Origin: Actinoplanes sp. M2I2 | Lineage (GTDB): Bacteria; Actinomycetota; Actinomycetes; Mycobacteriales; Micromonosporaceae | Assembly: GCF_023544445.1 (NCBI RefSeq) | Contig: NZ_JALPVJ010000001.1 | Coordinates: 558,001 to 622,000 of the forward strand | Length of the DNA: 64,000 bases | Reading direction: 5' to 3' | Part shown: in pieces, positions 30,870 through 39,139 of the stretch | Position numbering within the stretch: the first letter of the stretch is position 1 | Layout of the letters: each line of letters starts with the position of its first letter | Translations under genes and position numbers: made by a program | Notes under the pieces: generated by a model | The model's input: the letters and a program-made list of their open reading frames with translations, nothing else | The model's database searches: none | Told to the model about the DNA's origin: nothing

Positions 30870-31895
30870 GTGGTCTACGACGCGTTCGTCCTTCTGTCCT
30901 TCGGTGGTCCCGAGAAGCCCGATGACGTGATGCCGTTCCTGCGCAACGTGGTGCGCGGGCGTGGCGTCCCGGACGAGCGCCTGGCCGAGGTGGCCGAGCA
31001 CTACTACCACTTCGGCGGCGTCTCCCCGATCAACCAGCAGTGCCGGGACCTGCTCGACGCGGTGCGCACCGAGTTCACCGGCAACGGCATCGACCTGCCC
31101 ACCTACTGGGGCAACCGCAACTGGTTCCCGATGCTGGCCGACACGGTGGCGCAGATGCGCGACGACGGCATCAAGCACGCGCTCGGCTTCGCGACCAGCG
31201 CGTACGGCGGCTATTCGTCGTGCAAGCAGTACTGGGAGGACATCGCGGACGCCCGGGCCAAGGTCGGTCCGGGCGCGCCGGTGATCTCCAAGCTGCGCCA
31301 GTTCTGGGATCACCCCGGCTTCGTCGACCCGCACGCTTCGGCCGTACGCTCCGCGCTGGCCACGCTCGACCAGAGCCGGCGGGCCACGACGCGGCTGGTC
31401 TTCACCGCCCACTCGATCCCCTCGAGCATGGCCAAGACAGCCGGGCCGACGGGCGGACGCTACGAGGCCCAGCTGCACGAGACGGCCGGTCTGGTGCACG
31501 CGTCGGCCGCCGCCGATCTGCCGTGGGACCTGGTGTGGCAGAGCCGCTCCGGTCCGCCGCAGGTGCCGTGGCTCGAGCCGGACATCAACGACCACCTCGA
31601 ACAGCTTCGGGAGCAGGGCGTCACCGACGTCGTGGTCAGCCCGATCGGGTTCGTCTCCGACCACCTCGAGGTGATCTGGGACCTCGACAACGAGGCCGCC
31701 GAGACGGCCAAGCGGCTGGGCCTCGGATACGCGCGGGCCGCGACGCCGGGCACCGATCCGCGGTTCGTGACGATGGTCCGCGAACTGGTGCAGGAGCGTA
31801 CCGCCGGTGCGCCCCTCAACCGGCTCGGTACGCTGCCGGTCTGGGACACCTGCCCGGTCCCGTGCTGTCCCCCTCCGCAGCGACGAGGAGCATGA
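30870..31895 (+). CDS. hemH: Coproporphyrin/protoporphyrin ferrochelatase
   Basis: A 341-aa ferrochelatase starting VYDAFVLLSFGGPEKPDDV. The metal-binding His is in FTAHSIPSSMA, and the partner Glu is likely in FVSDHLEVIWDLDNEA. C118 and C328/C332/C333 (WDTCPVPCC) are positioned like the 2Fe-2S ligands known from actinobacterial ferrochelatases. In this phylum the usual substrate is coproporphyrin III (CpfC route). GTG start with GGGAGG upstream. It ends by overlapping the HAD gene (ATGA, 31892-31895). Confidence 0.94.
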   Translation: MVYDAFVLLSFGGPEKPDDVMPFLRNVVRGRGVPDERLAEVAEHYYHFGGVSPINQQCRDLLDAVRTEFTGNGIDLPTYWGNRNWFPMLADTVAQMRDDGIKHALGFATSAYGGYSSCKQYWEDIADARAKVGPGAPVISKLRQFWDHPGFVDPHASAVRSALATLDQSRRATTRLVFTAHSIPSSMAKTAGPTGGRYEAQLHETAGLVHASAAADLPWDLVWQSRSGPPQVPWLEPDINDHLEQLREQGVTDVVVSPIGFVSDHLEVIWDLDNEAAETAKRLGLGYARAATPGTDPRFVTMVRELVQERTAGAPLNRLGTLPVWDTCPVPCCPPPQRRGA

Positions 31896-32674
31896 TGCCT
31901 GAGCGCAAGGCCATCGAGAGCTGGCTCACCGACATGGACGGGGTTCTCGTCCACGAGGGTGTGCCGGTGCCGGGCGCCCCCGAGTTCGTCAACCGGATGA
32001 AGACGTCCGGCAAGCCCTTCCTGATCCTCACCAACAACTCGATCTACACGCCGCGTGACCTGCAGGCCCGGCTCACGCGGATGGGCTTCGACGTTCCCGA
32101 GCAGTCCATCTGGACGGCCGCGCTGGCCACCGCCCAGTTCCTCGCCGACCAGCGGCCGGGCGGCACGGCGTACGTCATCGGCGAGGCCGGGCTGACCACG
32201 GCCATGCACGCGGCCGGTTATGTGCTGACCGAGTTCGACCCCGACTACGTGGTGCTCGGCGAGACCCGCACCTACAGCTTCGAGCAGATCACCAAGGCGA
32301 TCCGGCTCATCGGCGGCGGCGCCCGGTTCATCTGTACGAACCCGGACGCCACCGGCCCGTCCAACGAGGGCGCGCTTCCGGCGGCGGGCTCGGTGGCCGC
32401 CATGATCTCCAAGGCCACCGGCGTCGACCCGTACTTCGTCGGCAAGCCCAATCCGATGATGATGCGGTCGGCGCTGAACACCATCGAGGCCCACAGCGAG
32501 AGCACGGCCATGATCGGCGACCGGATGGACACCGACATCCTGTGCGGGCTGGAGGCCGGGCTCGAGACGATTCTCGTGCTCACCGGCATCAGCACCCGCG
32601 TGGAGGCGGAGCGTTACCCGTTCCGCCCGTCGCGCATCGTCAACTCGGTCGCCGACCTGATCGCCGAGATCTGA
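31892..32674 (+). CDS. HAD-IIA family hydrolase (NagD-like)
   Basis: A 260-aa phosphatase-like protein. Motif I is LTDMDGVLV (D-x-D), motif II LTNNS, and motifs III/IV GKPNPMMM and MIGDRMDTDI. The C2a-type cap lies between motifs II and III, as in NagD/PNPase proteins. The substrate is unknown; sugar phosphates and nucleotides are usual. ATG codons at 31892 and 31895 both follow GAGGAG; the first overlaps the hemH stop. It is the last gene of the fabG-inhA-hemH run. Confidence 0.88.
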   Translation: MMPERKAIESWLTDMDGVLVHEGVPVPGAPEFVNRMKTSGKPFLILTNNSIYTPRDLQARLTRMGFDVPEQSIWTAALATAQFLADQRPGGTAYVIGEAGLTTAMHAAGYVLTEFDPDYVVLGETRTYSFEQITKAIRLIGGGARFICTNPDATGPSNEGALPAAGSVAAMISKATGVDPYFVGKPNPMMMRSALNTIEAHSESTAMIGDRMDTDILCGLEAGLETILVLTGISTRVEAERYPFRPSRIVNSVADLIAEI

Positions 32675-32686
32675 CCGGGGCCGGCG

Positions 32687-33085
32687 ATGGGCCACCCGGT
32701 CATGTTCGACGAGTCGGATCCGGTGCTCGCTCGCGTACGGAAGCTGGCTCTGGCTTTTCCGGATGCCGCCGAGAAGGTGTCGCACGGCATTCCGGCGTTC
32801 TTCACGACCAAGGTGTTCGCCTATTACGGCGGTTCGGTCAAGGTGGACGGCGAGTACCGGCGGCACGACCGGTCGGTGCTCGTGCTGCTCGAGCCGGACG
32901 AGCGGACCGCTCTGGAGGACGATCCGCGCTGCTATGTGCCGGCCTACCTCGGGCCGAGCGGCTGGATCGGCGTCGACCTGGCCGAGGGCGCCGACTGGGA
33001 CGAGATCGGCGAGTTGCTCGACGCCAGTTATCGCCGCACGGCCGGGCCGCGCCGGGTGGCCCGGCTCGACCAGCTCAGCCGATGA
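32687..33085 (+). CDS. MmcQ/YjbR family protein
   Basis: A 132-aa protein matching the MmcQ/YjbR fold: VRKLALAFPDAAEKVSHGIPAFFTTKVFAYY, then strand-rich VLVLLEPDERTALEDDPRCYVPAYLGPSGWIGVDL and the closing helix EIGELLDASYRRTAGPRR. The family has a CyaY-like fold and is thought to bind DNA or nucleotides; no function is proven. It begins 12 bp after the HAD gene and overlaps the end of the convergent RBBP9-like gene by 11 bp. Confidence 0.8.
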   Translation: MGHPVMFDESDPVLARVRKLALAFPDAAEKVSHGIPAFFTTKVFAYYGGSVKVDGEYRRHDRSVLVLLEPDERTALEDDPRCYVPAYLGPSGWIGVDLAEGADWDEIGELLDASYRRTAGPRRVARLDQLSR

Positions 33086-33602
33086 GACGGTCGAGCAGCG
33101 GGAACTCGTCGTAGGGCTGGTTGTAATCGCCGAAGTGGCCGTCGTCGCGGACGATCTGGGTGCCGCCGAGACGGTCGAACATGGCCCGGCCCTGGTGCTC
33201 GTCGCAGCCGTACGGGTCGTGGCGGGAATTGATGAAGTAGGGATCGCGGACGTTGGCGCGGATGGTGTCCCAGTCGTAGCTCGCCCGCAGCACGGGCTCG
33301 TCGGACGAGTTGGGCCGCGTGCAGTAGCCGGCCACCAGGATCGCCTGGTCGACCTTCACGTGTTCGAGCAGCGCCAGCAGCAGCGCCGCCCCGCCGGAGT
33401 GGCCCACGAGCACGGTCTGCTCGTCGAAGCTGTGCGCGCTCAGCACCCGGGGCAGTAACTCGCCGACCGGTTCGACGTTGATCCCGGGGTAATGCGGAAC
33501 CTCGACCTCGTAGCCCCGCTCGGCCAGCCGGCCCGCGAGCCACGGATACCAGACCACACCGGGGTTCCCGCCGGTCCCATGAAAGATGATCGCCTTTCGC
33601 AT
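33075..33602 (-). CDS. RBBP9/YdeN-like alpha/beta hydrolase
   Basis: A 175-aa hydrolase starting MRKAIIFHGTGGNPGVVWYPW. The nucleophile motif is VLVGHSGGAALLLALLEH, with a terminal Asp/His pair in DGHFGDYNQPY. The short size fits RBBP9/YdeN serine hydrolases. The start at 33602 was preferred over an in-frame TTG at 33626 because the protein then begins at the first beta strand. The substrate is unknown. Confidence 0.85.
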   Translation of the reverse strand: MRKAIIFHGTGGNPGVVWYPWLAGRLAERGYEVEVPHYPGINVEPVGELLPRVLSAHSFDEQTVLVGHSGGAALLLALLEHVKVDQAILVAGYCTRPNSSDEPVLRASYDWDTIRANVRDPYFINSRHDPYGCDEHQGRAMFDRLGGTQIVRDDGHFGDYNQPYDEFPLLDRLIG

Positions 33603-33645
33603 CGGGGCATTCTCGCAGATGGCCAATTTGCCCTAGTGTGTTGTC

Positions 33646-34485
33646 ATGTACACCGGTAGGGCGATCGCGGGCGGGGTGCTGGTCGCGCTGGCCGCCACGG
33701 TCACGGCCGTCGCCGCCGCGCGCGACGACCACCCCGGGACGGTGGCCGTGCGCCAGGTGCCGGCCGCGGCCGTGCCCACGGCAAAGCCGGCGCCGATCCC
33801 CAAGGCCGCGCCCGCGCCTCCCGGTCTGCCGACGATCTCCTACTGGCACGCGGCCCAGGGCTTTCCGCACGATCCGGCGCCGCACTCGGTCGCGTTCGTG
33901 GCCGAAGCGCTGCGCCCGCACCGGAAGGCCGCCGTCTACGACGCTCCGGGCGGCACGCCGAAAGCCTTCCTCCCACGGACCATGAGCGGCCTGCCGGTGA
34001 CCGCGCCCGTCGTCGCCCGGCGGCCCGGCTGGCTGGCCGTGCTGATCCCGTCGATCAACCGCCGGGTCGGGTGGGTCCCCGAGAGCGCCGGCACCGTACG
34101 ACCGCTGCGCGACCAACTCGTCGCCGACCTCAGCGAGAGGCGGCTCACCTGGCTCCACGACGGAAGGCAGCGCGGCGCCTGGGAGGTCGCGGTCGGCTCC
34201 TCGAGGACGCCCACCCCGCTCGGGCGCACCTTCGTGCTCGGCCGCACCATCACCCACGGGGACGTCTACGCGGGGCTGGACGCGCTGGTGCTGGGCGCGA
34301 TCCCCGACGACCGGGACGCGCTGTCGGCCTCGTTGCGCAACGGCCACACGGCGATCCACGCGTGGCACGACGAATCCGCCTTCGGGCGCAGCATCTCCAA
34401 CGGGTGCATCCGGGTGCCCCCGGAGGTTCAGCGCACGTTGCTGCGCCGCCTGCCCGAGGGCGTCGTGCTCACCGTGGTGGAGTGA
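33646..34485 (+). CDS. L,D-transpeptidase (YkuD)
   Basis: A 279-aa envelope protein. N-terminal signal/anchor segment at about 5-25, an Ala/Pro-rich linker, an SH3-like region around AVYDAPGGTPKAFLPRTMSGLPV, and the YkuD domain with HAWHDESAFGRSISNGCIRVP, the H-x(n)-S-x-G-C-x-R catalytic motif. It forms 3-3 cross-links in peptidoglycan or attaches proteins to it. TAGTGT ends 6 nt before the ATG and there is no Shine-Dalgarno, so it is probably leaderless. Confidence 0.9.
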   Translation: MYTGRAIAGGVLVALAATVTAVAAARDDHPGTVAVRQVPAAAVPTAKPAPIPKAAPAPPGLPTISYWHAAQGFPHDPAPHSVAFVAEALRPHRKAAVYDAPGGTPKAFLPRTMSGLPVTAPVVARRPGWLAVLIPSINRRVGWVPESAGTVRPLRDQLVADLSERRLTWLHDGRQRGAWEVAVGSSRTPTPLGRTFVLGRTITHGDVYAGLDALVLGAIPDDRDALSASLRNGHTAIHAWHDESAFGRSISNGCIRVPPEVQRTLLRRLPEGVVLTVVE

Positions 34486-34507
34486 CCTCCGCGGTGCGCG
34501 GCCGGGC

Positions 34508-35038
34508 TCAGGAGTCGCGCAGCCCCACGCTGTCGTAGTCCCAGAAGGTCGCGGAGTAGACCAGCGTCCCGGTCATCCACTCCTCGTAGGCGCCGAGCGG
34601 GTAGACCTGGAAGGCCGCGTCCGGGATGCGCAGCGACGGCTTGCGGAAGCCCAGGTCGCCGCCCGCGCGGAAGCCCGCCCGGGCGTAGTAGGCCGGGTCG
34701 CCCTCGAGGAACACGAGCGGGACGCCCTGCTCGTCGGCGATCTCGAGGCCGCGCCGGATCAGGGCCCGGCCGGCCCCTTGACGCTGGTGCCCGGGCCGGA
34801 CCGACAGGGGACTGAGCACCCACACGTCGACCAGGCGCCGCGGCGCGTCGAGCAGGCTGCGGGTGAACATCACGTTGCCGACCACCTGCCCGTCGGCCTC
34901 GGCCACGAGCGAGAGCAGGCCGGGGTCGTCGCGTCGGAGCGCCGCCACCAGCTCGGCGATGTGGTCCCCGTCCGCGCCGAACGCCGCCCGGTGCACCTCG
35001 GCGACGTCGTCCCCGTCCCGCTCAGCCCGAATCTCCAT
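34508..35038 (-). CDS. GNAT family N-acetyltransferase
   Basis: A 176-aa acetyltransferase. VWVLSPLSVRPGHQRQGAGRALIRRGLEIA carries the acetyl-CoA pyrophosphate-binding R/Q-x2-G-x-G/A motif, with DPAYYARAGFR behind it. It belongs to the YhbS-like group. The substrate is unknown. The ATG at 35038 is chosen: TAGCGT ends 7 nt before it, a leaderless arrangement, and the in-frame ATG 3 codons earlier has none. It is divergent from a Nudix gene, and the start codons are only 63 bp apart. Confidence 0.87.
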   Translation of the reverse strand: MEIRAERDGDDVAEVHRAAFGADGDHIAELVAALRRDDPGLLSLVAEADGQVVGNVMFTRSLLDAPRRLVDVWVLSPLSVRPGHQRQGAGRALIRRGLEIADEQGVPLVFLEGDPAYYARAGFRAGGDLGFRKPSLRIPDAAFQVYPLGAYEEWMTGTLVYSATFWDYDSVGLRDS

Positions 35039-35101
35039 GGCGCGCACGCTAGCGGCCCCCGCGGTCCGGGCGCTTCCGGTTTACGCGGCTACGCTCGCCC
35101 G

Positions 35102-35506
35102 GTGACCAGCGAAGTGATCGCCGCGGCCTGGGTCTGTGTCCGCGAGCGCCGGGTCCTGGTGGTGCGGCCGGACGCCTCGGACGCCTTCTATCTGCCCGGC
35201 GGCAAACCCGAGCCCGGCGAGTCGTACGCCGAGGCCGCCGCCCGCGAGACCGGCGAGGAGGTCGGCCTCGTCATCGATCCGGCCGATCTCGCACTGTGGA
35301 CGGAGATCGTGGCCCCGGCCCACAACCGCCCGCCCGGCACGACGGTGCGGCTGATCTGCTTCACCGGCGGCAAGACCGACGACCAGCCGGCCGCGTCGAA
35401 CGAGATCGCGGAGTGGGCCTGGTTCGGCTCGGCCGACTCGGCGCGCTGCGCTCCGGCCATCCGGGTGCTGCTCGATGAACTGTCGGCCGCCGGCCTCATC
35501 GACTGA
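35102..35506 (+). CDS. Nudix hydrolase
   Basis: A 134-aa Nudix domain. The box GGKPEPGESYAEAAARETGEEVGL is close to G-x5-E-x7-R-E-x2-E-E-x-G. The family hydrolyses nucleoside diphosphates linked to another moiety; the substrate is unknown. GTG start: TACGCT ends 6 nt upstream with no Shine-Dalgarno, so it is probably leaderless. It converges on a second Nudix gene with stops 5 bp apart. Confidence 0.87.
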   Translation: MTSEVIAAAWVCVRERRVLVVRPDASDAFYLPGGKPEPGESYAEAAARETGEEVGLVIDPADLALWTEIVAPAHNRPPGTTVRLICFTGGKTDDQPAASNEIAEWAWFGSADSARCAPAIRVLLDELSAAGLID

Positions 35507-35511
35507 CGGGA

Positions 35512-36009
35512 TCAGTCGGCTGTCTCGGCGAAAAACCGGGCGGCGACGGCGGTGTGCAGGCTGAAGCCGAGCTCGGCCGGACCCTTCAGCACTTCCCAGC
35601 CGTACGTCTCGTCGGTCGGCACCGAAGGCGGCAGGGCATCGGCCGAGGGGAGCGGCGGGAAGAGCGCGAAGACGAGCAGGGTGCTGTCCGGGGCGCTGAT
35701 CGTGTCGTAGAGGACGGCGCTCAGCGGATCGGCCCGCAAGCCGGTCTCCTCGAACAGTTCGCGGGCGGCGGCGTCCGGCCAGGACTCGCCGAAGTCGATG
35801 AAACCGCCGGGCAACGCCAGCTTTCCCTCGGCCGGCGCGATGCCCCGCCGTACGACCAGCAGGCCGCCGCCGACGGGCTGCACCGCCACCGCCACCGGGG
35901 TCGGATTCCGGTACGTCGTCTCGCCGCACGCGGCGCACCGGCGCGGCCAGGGCTGGCCGGGCACGAAACGCGCGCCGCAATACGTGCAGTGCTTGAAACG
36001 GTCAGGCAT
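35512..36009 (-). CDS. Nudix hydrolase with N-terminal zinc ribbon
   Basis: A 165-aa protein. The zinc ribbon is HCTYCGARF...RRCAACGE (two C-x2-C pairs, residues about 8-30), followed by a Nudix box [24 protein letters not shown]. This combination resembles NudC-like NAD(+)/mRNA-cap hydrolases but lacks the NudC N-terminal domain, so it is probably a generic Nudix enzyme. Its ATG overlaps the stop of the upstream gene by 8 bp, so they are cotranscribed. Confidence 0.87.
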   Translation of the reverse strand: MPDRFKHCTYCGARFVPGQPWPRRCAACGETTYRNPTPVAVAVQPVGGGLLVVRRGIAPAEGKLALPGGFIDFGESWPDAAARELFEETGLRADPLSAVLYDTISAPDSTLLVFALFPPLPSADALPPSVPTDETYGWEVLKGPAELGFSLHTAVAARFFAETAD

Positions 36010-36784
36010 GCAACGGCGAGTTGCACGCGGCGACCAGGGCCTGGCGGCACGCGTCCAGCAGGGGGCGCAGCGCGGCGTCGCGCTGCTGGGCCTCATAGCC
36101 GTTGATGGCGCCGCCGGGCGCGTTGGTCTCGGCCAGCGCGAGCACCTGGTCGAGGATCGAGGCGCGGGCGAACAGGCGGCGGGCGCGCGGGTCGAAGCCG
36201 GGCGGCAGCGTGGCCGTGCTCTCGGGGCGCCGCAACGCCTGCAGGGCCCCGGCCAGCTCGGGTTTCCACTGGGCCACGTCGAGCCGGGTCAGCTGGGTCG
36301 TGGCCTCGCCGAGCGCCACGGTCAGCTCGCCCTCGGCCTCGGCCGCGCCCATCTGGAAGACCGGGCGGTAGTTCTCCACCGGGAACCAGCGCCACAGCAC
36401 CGTCTCGAACTCGACACCGGAGCCGGAGACGTGCCGCCGGACCTCGGGCACGACCCCGAACGACGGCGTCATCACGGCCTCGCCGGCGAGCATCGCGCTG
36501 CCGGTCAGCGGGCCGGGACCGGGCAGGCCGCGCGGGTCGCCCGGGGCGGGCAGCACCAGCCGGATGTCGTCGGGGTGCACCTTGGCGAAGGCCGGCAGGC
36601 CCTGCGGCAGCGGCACGTCGGTCCACGTGCCGGGCGCGTCGGCGACGAGGTGCTCCTCGTCGCGGGCGATCTCGTCGGCCAGCTCGTCTAAGGGGACCAG
36701 GCCGGCGCGCCAGGCGCGTACCCAGGTCACGAACCGGGTGGAGCGCCGCGCGACGCGGGTGGCCGCATCAGCTGCGGGGAACAT
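36002..36784 (-). CDS. Conserved actinobacterial protein of unknown function
   Basis: A 260-aa soluble protein with no motif I recognise. It has a predicted helical start ([26 protein letters not shown]), a strand-rich middle with the repeated [25 protein letters not shown], and a helical end ([22 protein letters not shown]). It is cotranscribed with the zinc-ribbon Nudix gene. The ATG at 36784 is preceded by TACCCT 7 nt upstream (leaderless). An in-frame earlier start exists at 36856 but adds an Arg-rich lead. Confidence 0.65.
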   Translation of the reverse strand: MFPAADAATRVARRSTRFVTWVRAWRAGLVPLDELADEIARDEEHLVADAPGTWTDVPLPQGLPAFAKVHPDDIRLVLPAPGDPRGLPGPGPLTGSAMLAGEAVMTPSFGVVPEVRRHVSGSGVEFETVLWRWFPVENYRPVFQMGAAEAEGELTVALGEATTQLTRLDVAQWKPELAGALQALRRPESTATLPPGFDPRARRLFARASILDQVLALAETNAPGGAINGYEAQQRDAALRPLLDACRQALVAACNSPLHA

Positions 36785-36873
36785 GCGAGCAAGGGTACGT
36801 GCCCGCCGGGAAGGTTGTCTCGGCCGGAGAGTCAGAAACCCCGTGTCGCAACGCACGGGTTACGGTGCCTTGC

Positions 36874-37674
36874 ATGTATGGGGAGGACGTGCTCAAGGGG
36901 AACTGGCGGCGGCGCAAGGTGATTCCCGAGGTGGACGCCGAACGCGACCTGGTCGTCGAGGACGCCGAGTCGGGCTTCTGCGGGGCGGTCATCGGCTTCG
37001 AGCTCGGCGCGGTCGTCCTGGAGGACCGGCACGGCAAGCGGCGCAACTTCCCGCTGGCGCCGGCCGCCTTTTTGCTCGACGGGAAGACGGTCACGCTGCG
37101 CCGGCCGGCCGCGGCGCCGGCGCAGGCCCAGCGCAAGGTCACCGCGTCCGGCTCGATCGCCGTCGACGGCGTCCGGGCCCAGGTCGCGAAGGCCAGCCGG
37201 ATCTGGGTCGAGGGCATCCACGACGCCGCGCTGGTCGAGCGCATCTGGGGCGACGATCTGCGCATCGAGGGCATCGTCGTCGAGCCGTTGGACGGCATCG
37301 ACGATCTGGCCGGCGCGGTCCGCGAGTTCCGGCCGGGCCCGCAGCGGCGGCTCGGCGTCCTCGTGGACCACCTCGTCCCCGGCAGCAAGGAGAGCCGGAT
37401 CGTGGCCGCGGTGACCGATCCCGACGTGCTCGTGACCGGTCACCCGTACGTCGACATCTGGCAGGCGGTGAAGCCGCAGCGCGTCGGGCTCTCCAAATGG
37501 CCCGTGATCCCGCCCGGGCGGCCCTGGAAGGAAGGGATCTGCGCAGCCGTGGGCGTGCGCGAGCCGGCCGACATGTGGCGGCGGATCCTGTCGTCGGTGA
37601 GCAGCTACCGGGACGTCGAGACGCCGCTGATCAACTCGATGGAGCGGCTGATCGACTTCGTCACCGTCCCCTGA
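36874..37674 (+). CDS. DUF3097 protein
   Basis: A 266-aa protein of the actinobacterial DUF3097 family. Recognisable blocks are YGEDVL near the start, the acidic IWVEGIHDAALVERIWGDDLRIEGIVVE resembling a TOPRIM-like segment, and LGVLVDHLVPGSKESRIV with HPYVDIWQAVKP. Unknown function; the Glu/Asp pattern hints at metal binding. TACGGT ends 7 nt before the ATG, so it is probably leaderless. It is divergent from the unknown gene at 36784, so this 89-bp region carries two leaderless promoters back to back. Confidence 0.85.
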   Translation: MYGEDVLKGNWRRRKVIPEVDAERDLVVEDAESGFCGAVIGFELGAVVLEDRHGKRRNFPLAPAAFLLDGKTVTLRRPAAAPAQAQRKVTASGSIAVDGVRAQVAKASRIWVEGIHDAALVERIWGDDLRIEGIVVEPLDGIDDLAGAVREFRPGPQRRLGVLVDHLVPGSKESRIVAAVTDPDVLVTGHPYVDIWQAVKPQRVGLSKWPVIPPGRPWKEGICAAVGVREPADMWRRILSSVSSYRDVETPLINSMERLIDFVTVP

Positions 37675-37684
37675 CCCAGGTGAC

Positions 37685-38983
37685 TCACCGTCCGAGGACC
37701 TCGCCGAGGCGCCGGGCCGCTTCGGCCAGCCGGTCGGGCGGGTTGGCCGCGTAGCCCAGGATCAGCCCGGGCGGTCCCGGGGTCATCCGGTGCCACGACA
37801 GCGGGTGGACGAGGACACCGGCCGCCGCGGCCCGGTCGGCCAGCCGCGTGTCGGCCTCCTCGCCCGGCATCATGATCAACAGGTGCAGCCCGGCGGCCAC
37901 GCCGATCACCCGGGCCCGCGGCAGGTGGGCGCCCAGCGCGGCCAGCAGCGCGTCCCGGCGGCGGCGCTGACGAGCCCGGACGTTGCGCAGGTGCCGTTCG
38001 TAGTCGCCGGTCGCGAGCAGCCGGGCCAGCACGAGCTGGGGCAGCGCCGGGCTGCCGAGGTCGCTGTCGTGCTTGGCGGTGAGCAACGCCGGTTGCAGCC
38101 GTCGCGGGGCGATCAGCCAGCCCAGGCGCATGCCCGGCGCAAGCGACTTCGAGACGCTTCCGGCGTACGCCACCTGGTCGGGCGCCGACCCCTGCAGGGC
38201 GGCCACCGGGGGCCGGTCGTAGCGGTGCTCGGCGTCGTAGTCGTCCTCGATGACCAGGCCCCCGGCGACCGCCCAGGCCAGCAGCGCGCGGCGGCGCTCC
38301 GGGCTGAGCACGACGCCGGTGGGGAACTGGTGGGCCGGTGTGACGACGACCGCGTCCTGGGTCAGGGCGTCGACGACGAGTCCCTCCTCGTCGACCGGGA
38401 CGGGCTCCGGGCGGACACCCCAGTGCGCCATCTGGTCGCGGGCCCCGCGCGACCCCGGGTCCTCCACCGCGATGCTCGTCGCCGGCCGGGTCTGGGCCAG
38501 CAGCGCCAGCGCCTGGGCCACGCCGTTCACCACGATGACGTCGTCGGGCTCGGCCCGTACGCCGCGGGTGCGGGCCAGCCACCCGGCCAGCTCGGCCCGC
38601 AGGCGCGGCGTGCCGCCCGGATCGCCGTAGCCCAGGTCGGCCGCGGTGATCTCGCCGAGGACGGCCCGCTCGGCGCGCAACCAGGCCGTACGGGGAAAAG
38701 CGGCCAGGTCCGGGATGCCCGGGGAGAGGTCGAGGTCGATGCCGTCGGCCGGCGGCAGGGGCAGCCGCAGCGTGTCGAGGGACCGGCGCCGGTCGGACGG
38801 GCTGTCGCGGACGTGCGGATGGGCGACGACGGTGGTGCCGGCCCCCGTGCGGGCCTGAGCGAGCCCCTCGTCGATGAGCCGCTGATAGGCGTCGACCACC
38901 ACCCCGCGCGAGATCCCCAGCTCGGCCGCCAGGACCCGGGTCGGCGGCAGCTTCTCACCCGGAGCCAGCCGCCGCCCGGCCAC
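37685..38983 (-). CDS. MocR-family regulator (GntR HTH + aminotransferase fold)
   Basis: From the GTG at 38983 the protein has 432 aa. A GntR-type winged helix (LPPTRVLAAELGISRGVVVDAYQRLIDEG) precedes an aminotransferase-like domain with the PLP lysine in AGSVSKSLAPGMRLGW and Asp in VIEDDYDAEHRY. The frame stays open for 30 further codons upstream and encodes the expected first HTH helix (LTAWLADGLRSAVAG), but contains no ATG, GTG or TTG. The only start-like codon is ATT at 39073, with GGAGG 4 nt before it. So either a rare AUU start or a truncated protein. It is divergent from an EamA exporter gene that it probably controls. Confidence 0.85.
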   Translation of the reverse strand: MAGRRLAPGEKLPPTRVLAAELGISRGVVVDAYQRLIDEGLAQARTGAGTTVVAHPHVRDSPSDRRRSLDTLRLPLPPADGIDLDLSPGIPDLAAFPRTAWLRAERAVLGEITAADLGYGDPGGTPRLRAELAGWLARTRGVRAEPDDVIVVNGVAQALALLAQTRPATSIAVEDPGSRGARDQMAHWGVRPEPVPVDEEGLVVDALTQDAVVVTPAHQFPTGVVLSPERRRALLAWAVAGGLVIEDDYDAEHRYDRPPVAALQGSAPDQVAYAGSVSKSLAPGMRLGWLIAPRRLQPALLTAKHDSDLGSPALPQLVLARLLATGDYERHLRNVRARQRRRRDALLAALGAHLPRARVIGVAAGLHLLIMMPGEEADTRLADRAAAAGVLVHPLSWHRMTPGPPGLILGYAANPPDRLAEAARRLGEVLGR

Positions 38984-39070
38984 CGCGGACCGCAGCCCGT
39001 CGGCCAGCCAGGCGGTCAGCCCCTTGGCCGGGGCGTCCTCGGCCCGCAGCTGGAGAAAGTCCGATCCGGA

Positions 39071-39118
39071 AATTGGTCCTCCTCAGCCGGGGCGAATTGG
39101 TCCTTCAATCCGGACCAT
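39071..39118. promoter_or_regulatory. Direct-repeat operator between MocR and EamA genes
   Basis: AATTGGTCCT occurs at 39071-39080 and again at 39095-39104 (24-bp step). GGACCAT (39112-39118) gives a third, inverted copy. MocR regulators typically bind direct repeats in the divergent promoter of the gene they control (family knowledge). The left copy covers the possible ATT start of the regulator gene, so binding would repress the regulator itself. Confidence 0.6.
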
Positions 39119-39139
39119 ATCGCGACGAGCATCACCGGT

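Noticed and set aside
39083..39118. An 11-codon leader peptide frame (minus strand) just before the MocR frame
   Set aside because: No ribosome site and only 12 codons; it is noted as context for the ATT start but not supported as a gene.
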